A DNA stretch of 64,000 nucleotides from Clostridium sp. MCC353. GTDB lineage: Bacteria > Bacillota > Clostridia > Lachnospirales > Lachnospiraceae. Under the pieces are notes generated by a model that was given only the letters and a program-made list of their open reading frames with translations, ran no database searches and was not told the origin of the DNA. Position numbers and translations under genes: made by a program. Numbering within the stretch: the stretch's first letter is position 1; every line of letters starts with the position of its first letter. Positions 61,595 through 64,000 of the stretch are shown here, in pieces. The stretch lies in NCBI RefSeq assembly GCF_018785315.1, contig NZ_WQPN01000143.1, forward strand, positions 1-64,000. The letters are read 5' to 3'.

Positions 61595-62695
61595 TTATCC
61601 AGCCTGTTCACTCCAAATCACAGGCCCTTTGCAACTTTCCCTCTCCACAATCTCCGGCTGAAATAAATAATATTCAAATTCCGACAACGGTTCCCCATTG
61701 ATCATTTTTCTGAGTATTCTGGCCGCCGTCTCTCCGATTTCGATACTTTTATAGGAAACCGATGACAGCCGCGGCTCCATCAACTGGCAAACCTCGGAAT
61801 CATCATATCCGATCACCCCGATATCGTCAGAAATCTTCAGCCCGGCCTCCCGGACAGCCATATAAACGCCCTGGGCAATCCTGTCGTTAAAACAGAATAC
61901 CGCATCCGACTGTACTTTTCCGTTCAGCAGCTTCTTCATCGTTTCATATCCCCGAAGCGATGGGCTGTCCTCTTCTTCAATGAAAATCAATCTTCTGTTT
62001 ATCCCGATCCCGGCTTCAATCAGGGCTGACAGATACCCCTGGCACCGGTCTATGCTGGTCTTGTACTTTGTCTTTGATATGTAGGCAATCCGGCGGTATC
62101 CCTTTGAAATCAGATGTTTTACAGCAATGTAAGCTCCGTAAAAATCATTTGATGTTATAACCGGGGCTGTGATACCGTCGACGCTGCGGTTGCAGAACAC
62201 GAATGGGATATGGGCGTCTGTCAGCTGACGGTAGAGTTCACAGTTTTCTTCGCTCCGTTTGGCAATTACGGGTACGATTATGAATCCGGAAACTCCTGAG
62301 GCGATCAAGCGCCTGATATACTGTTTCTGTTTTTCCACATCGGAATCCGAATTGCACAGGATCACATTGACAGAGTCCGCCTGGGCCGCATTTTCCACGC
62401 CGCGGACTAAGCTGTAGTAAATGCGGTCCATCACATTGGGCACAATGACGCCCCAATTTTCTACCCGTTCTTTGACATCCACTTTAATACCGCCTTTCCC
62501 CTCCGTCACATAGGTTCCGCTCCCTTTCACAGAGTATAGAAAACCTTCATACACTAACTCAGCCACTGCTTTATCAAGTGTGGTCCTGGTCGTCTCCAGT
62601 TCCACACACAAAGACGGCCTGCTGTCCAGCTTGGCGTTAGGCGGCATTGATTCAATTTTTTCTTTCAGCATATGCTTTATCTCAAGATATCGAAT
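61595..62695 (-). CDS. GntR-type HTH / LacI-type ligand-domain regulator with probable AUU start
   Basis: This hybrid regulator (about 366 residues) joins an N-terminal GntR winged helix (helix 1 RYLEIKHMLKEKI, recognition region ELETTRTTLDKAV) to a LacI/Peripla_BP sensor domain (GVIVPNVMDRIYYSLVRG, AVFCFNDRIAQG). The first NTG codon is ATG at 62671, which would cut helix 1 in half and has a poor ribosome site. In frame upstream there is no ATG, GTG or TTG before the stop at 62746, but ATT codons at 62695 and 62698 lie 7 and 4 bases after GGGGGG. I therefore place the start at ATT 62695. It is the first gene of the ABC operon and has a palindrome in its promoter. Confidence 0.7.
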   Translation of the reverse strand: MRYLEIKHMLKEKIESMPPNAKLDSRPSLCVELETTRTTLDKAVAELVYEGFLYSVKGSGTYVTEGKGGIKVDVKERVENWGVIVPNVMDRIYYSLVRGVENAAQADSVNVILCNSDSDVEKQKQYIRRLIASGVSGFIIVPVIAKRSEENCELYRQLTDAHIPFVFCNRSVDGITAPVITSNDFYGAYIAVKHLISKGYRRIAYISKTKYKTSIDRCQGYLSALIEAGIGINRRLIFIEEEDSPSLRGYETMKKLLNGKVQSDAVFCFNDRIAQGVYMAVREAGLKISDDIGVIGYDDSEVCQLMEPRLSSVSYKSIEIGETAARILRKMINGEPLSEFEYYLFQPEIVERESCKGPVIWSEQAG

Positions 62696-62742
62696 AATGA
62701 TTCCCCCCTTCTCTCCAGCTTTCCGGTCAGCTTTATGTTCGA

Positions 62743-62771
62743 ATTATACAACTAATTAGTCATATTTTCAA
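62743..62771 (-). promoter_or_regulatory. Promoter and operator of the GntR/LacI-ABC operon
   Basis: On the minus strand TTGAAA (62766-62771) and TATAAT (62743-62748) are 17 bases apart. The spacer holds ACTAATTAGT (62751-62760), a perfect 10-bp palindrome well placed for self-repression by the encoded regulator. The transcript starts near 62736, only about 40 bases before the proposed AUU codon. Confidence 0.8.
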
Positions 62772-62882
62772 TATTTTCAGTTAAAAACGGTCAGCATTCT
62801 CGAAATTCGGGCAGCTTCTTCCATATTTTGGAAATTATTTATTTTTTATATACAATAATGGGGATTGAACCAGAAAGGATAC

Positions 62883-62931
62883 CGCTATATGCGGCGGTTC
62901 TCTTATAATACAAAAACCGCCGCATATAGCG
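62883..62931. terminator. 17-bp perfect stem-loop after the MacB-like permease gene
   Basis: CGCTATATGCGGCGGTT / AACCGCCGCATATAGCG, perfect, with a 15-base loop, lies 29 bases after the permease stop and about 110 bases before the ABC operon promoter. There is no T run after the stem on the minus strand. It may be a terminator acting without a U tract, or a palindromic repeat. Confidence 0.6.
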
Positions 62932-62959
62932 ACGGTCTCTGTAAAGAATTTATTAACTT

Positions 62960-64000
62960 TTACTCACTTCTCAATGCATCGATCGGATTTAACCGCGCGG
63001 CTCTTTTCGCCGGCATATATCCGAACAGCAGCCCGATTCCCACGGAAACGCTGAATGAAACCAGCACAGCCGAAGTGGTCGGCGCCGCATTTAATCCGGC
63101 CGCAGCCCCTACTGTTGTAGTAGCCACGCTGCCTAAAACAATTCCGATCAGACCTCCGATGGAACTGGTCACAGCGGCCTCTATGACAAACTGCTGCATG
63201 ATCACTCCGGTCTCTGCCCCCAGCGCCTTGCGTATGCCGATTTCCCTGGTGCGCTCCGTCACCGAAACCAGCATAATATTCATAACCCCGACCCCGGCAA
63301 CCAGCAGGGAAATCCCGGCAATGCCACCAAGTCCTGCCGAGACCATGGCTATCATGGAATTTAAAGAATCCAGCAGTTCACTCATGGCGGTTACCGTATA
63401 GAGATCATCATCTTTGAAGACTTCATAGAGATAATTTTCCAGCATTTTTTTAGCAGTATCCGCATTTTTTATATCTGCAATTGTAAAGGTATAATTGCTG
63501 ATCACAGCATTTCTGCTCAATTTTACAGCACAGCTGTAAGGCATCCACACAAAATCATCGGTTCCGCCTTCCTTCAGGCTGTCTTCCTCCTGTCTTTCCA
63601 CGATTCCTACAATCCGGTACGCATAACCGCCGATTTTCAAGGTCTGGTCCAACGCCTCCTCCGGGCTCCCATATAATTCACTGGCCGTATAATAACCGAT
63701 CACACAAACTTTCTGGCGGGAAATGATATCGGAATACTGGATATTGCGCCCTGATTCCAGCTTATAATCCTTGATATCCAGATATTCCTCACTCACACCG
63801 CTCACCCCGGTGGATGTCAGGGAATCACTCCCGTGTTTGATCGTGGTGGATACGGAAACCATGGGCGTCATATGGTCAAATATATCTGAATTTTCCTCCA
63901 GAAACGAGTACATATCCTGCTCCGAAACAGACCTGGAAGAGAGGTTCGTCACCCGCACGGTGATCTGGTTTGTGCCCATGCTGGCAAAGCTTTCCGTCAT
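62960..64000 (-). CDS. MacB/FtsX-type ABC transporter permease (5' end outside window)
   Basis: The visible 346 residues are the C-terminal part of a MacB-like permease, a mechanotransmission ABC subunit. The extracellular MacB_PCD domain (VSEQDMYSFLEENSD, KVCVIGYYTASELYG) is followed by the FtsX domain with three membrane segments: GLGGIAGISLLVAGVGVMNI, SIGGLIGIVLGSVATTTVG (approx.) and LVSFSVSVGIGLLFGYMPA. The cytoplasmic segment VTERTREIGIRKALGA is the family signature, and the end AARLNPIDALR is typical. The N-terminal membrane segment and start lie beyond 64000. A macrolide- or peptide-export role, with a MacA-like partner and an ATPase gene upstream, is expected but not seen. Confidence 0.9.
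   Translation of the reverse strand: MTESFASMGTNQITVRVTNLSSRSVSEQDMYSFLEENSDIFDHMTPMVSVSTTIKHGSDSLTSTGVSGVSEEYLDIKDYKLESGRNIQYSDIISRQKVCVIGYYTASELYGSPEEALDQTLKIGGYAYRIVGIVERQEEDSLKEGGTDDFVWMPYSCAVKLSRNAVISNYTFTIADIKNADTAKKMLENYLYEVFKDDDLYTVTAMSELLDSLNSMIAMVSAGLGGIAGISLLVAGVGVMNIMLVSVTERTREIGIRKALGAETGVIMQQFVIEAAVTSSIGGLIGIVLGSVATTTVGAAAGLNAAPTTSAVLVSFSVSVGIGLLFGYMPAKRAARLNPIDALRSE

Overview
The window reads as a chromosomal segment of a low-to-mid GC Bacillota, most likely a gut Clostridia of the Lachnospiraceae type. The evidence is the gene order priA-def-fmt-metallopeptidase-rsmB-rlmN-stp-prkC-rsgA-rpe-thiN, strong AGGAGG ribosome binding sites, lipoproteins with Thr/Ala/Glu-rich linkers, and citrate lyase and YesMN-type regulation. 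The taxon is an inference from gene content only. No tRNA, rRNA, CRISPR array, insertion sequence or phage gene was recognised.

Region 1 (1-10.6 kb, minus strand) is a galactose/methyl-galactoside uptake and sensing system. A promoter at about 10.53 kb drives a YesM-type histidine kinase, two membrane-anchored sugar-binding proteins and a YesN-type response regulator. A second promoter at about 4.84 kb, with two direct repeats 21 bp apart just upstream, drives mglB-mglA-mglC. Two proteins in this operon are abnormal. MglB is circularly permuted: the first ~80 residues of the fold are at the C-terminus. MglC carries a ~220-residue charged, coiled-coil-like cytoplasmic N-terminal extension.

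Region 2 (10.6-36 kb) is housekeeping: rqcH (plus strand), then on the minus strand a VOC protein, serS, a pyridoxamine-kinase/ECF-transporter pair, the thiN-rpe-rsgA-prkC-stp-rlmN-rsmB-yugP-fmt-def-priA block, murF, murE, fhs, ftsK/spoIIIE and tepA.

Region 3 (36-46.8 kb) is accessory metabolism. It holds citC (plus), a DUF3237 gene behind a structured ~190-nt leader, a four-carbon sugar-acid operon (ltnD-like dehydrogenase plus otnK-like kinase) with its divergent GntR/FCD regulator and two ATACCGGTAT operators, a membrane-anchored lipase-like hydrolase, citDEF, and a divergent LysR regulator.

Region 4 (46.8-56.4 kb) holds an SH3b-NlpC/P60 cell-wall hydrolase, a repeat lipoprotein, lgt, a cytidylate-kinase-like protein, a TrpXYZ-type ABC transporter and the citrate lyase maturation genes citX-citG. 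citC and citX share a similar promoter/leader module although they are 18 kb apart. A PsiE-like membrane protein follows.

Region 5 (56.4-64 kb, minus) is a carbohydrate ABC transporter operon (GntR/LacI hybrid regulator, binding protein, two permeases, DapA-family lyase, D-2-hydroxyacid dehydrogenase), followed by a MacB/FtsX-type permease cut by the window edge. The regulator has no usable NTG codon in front of its complete DNA-binding domain and probably starts at AUU.
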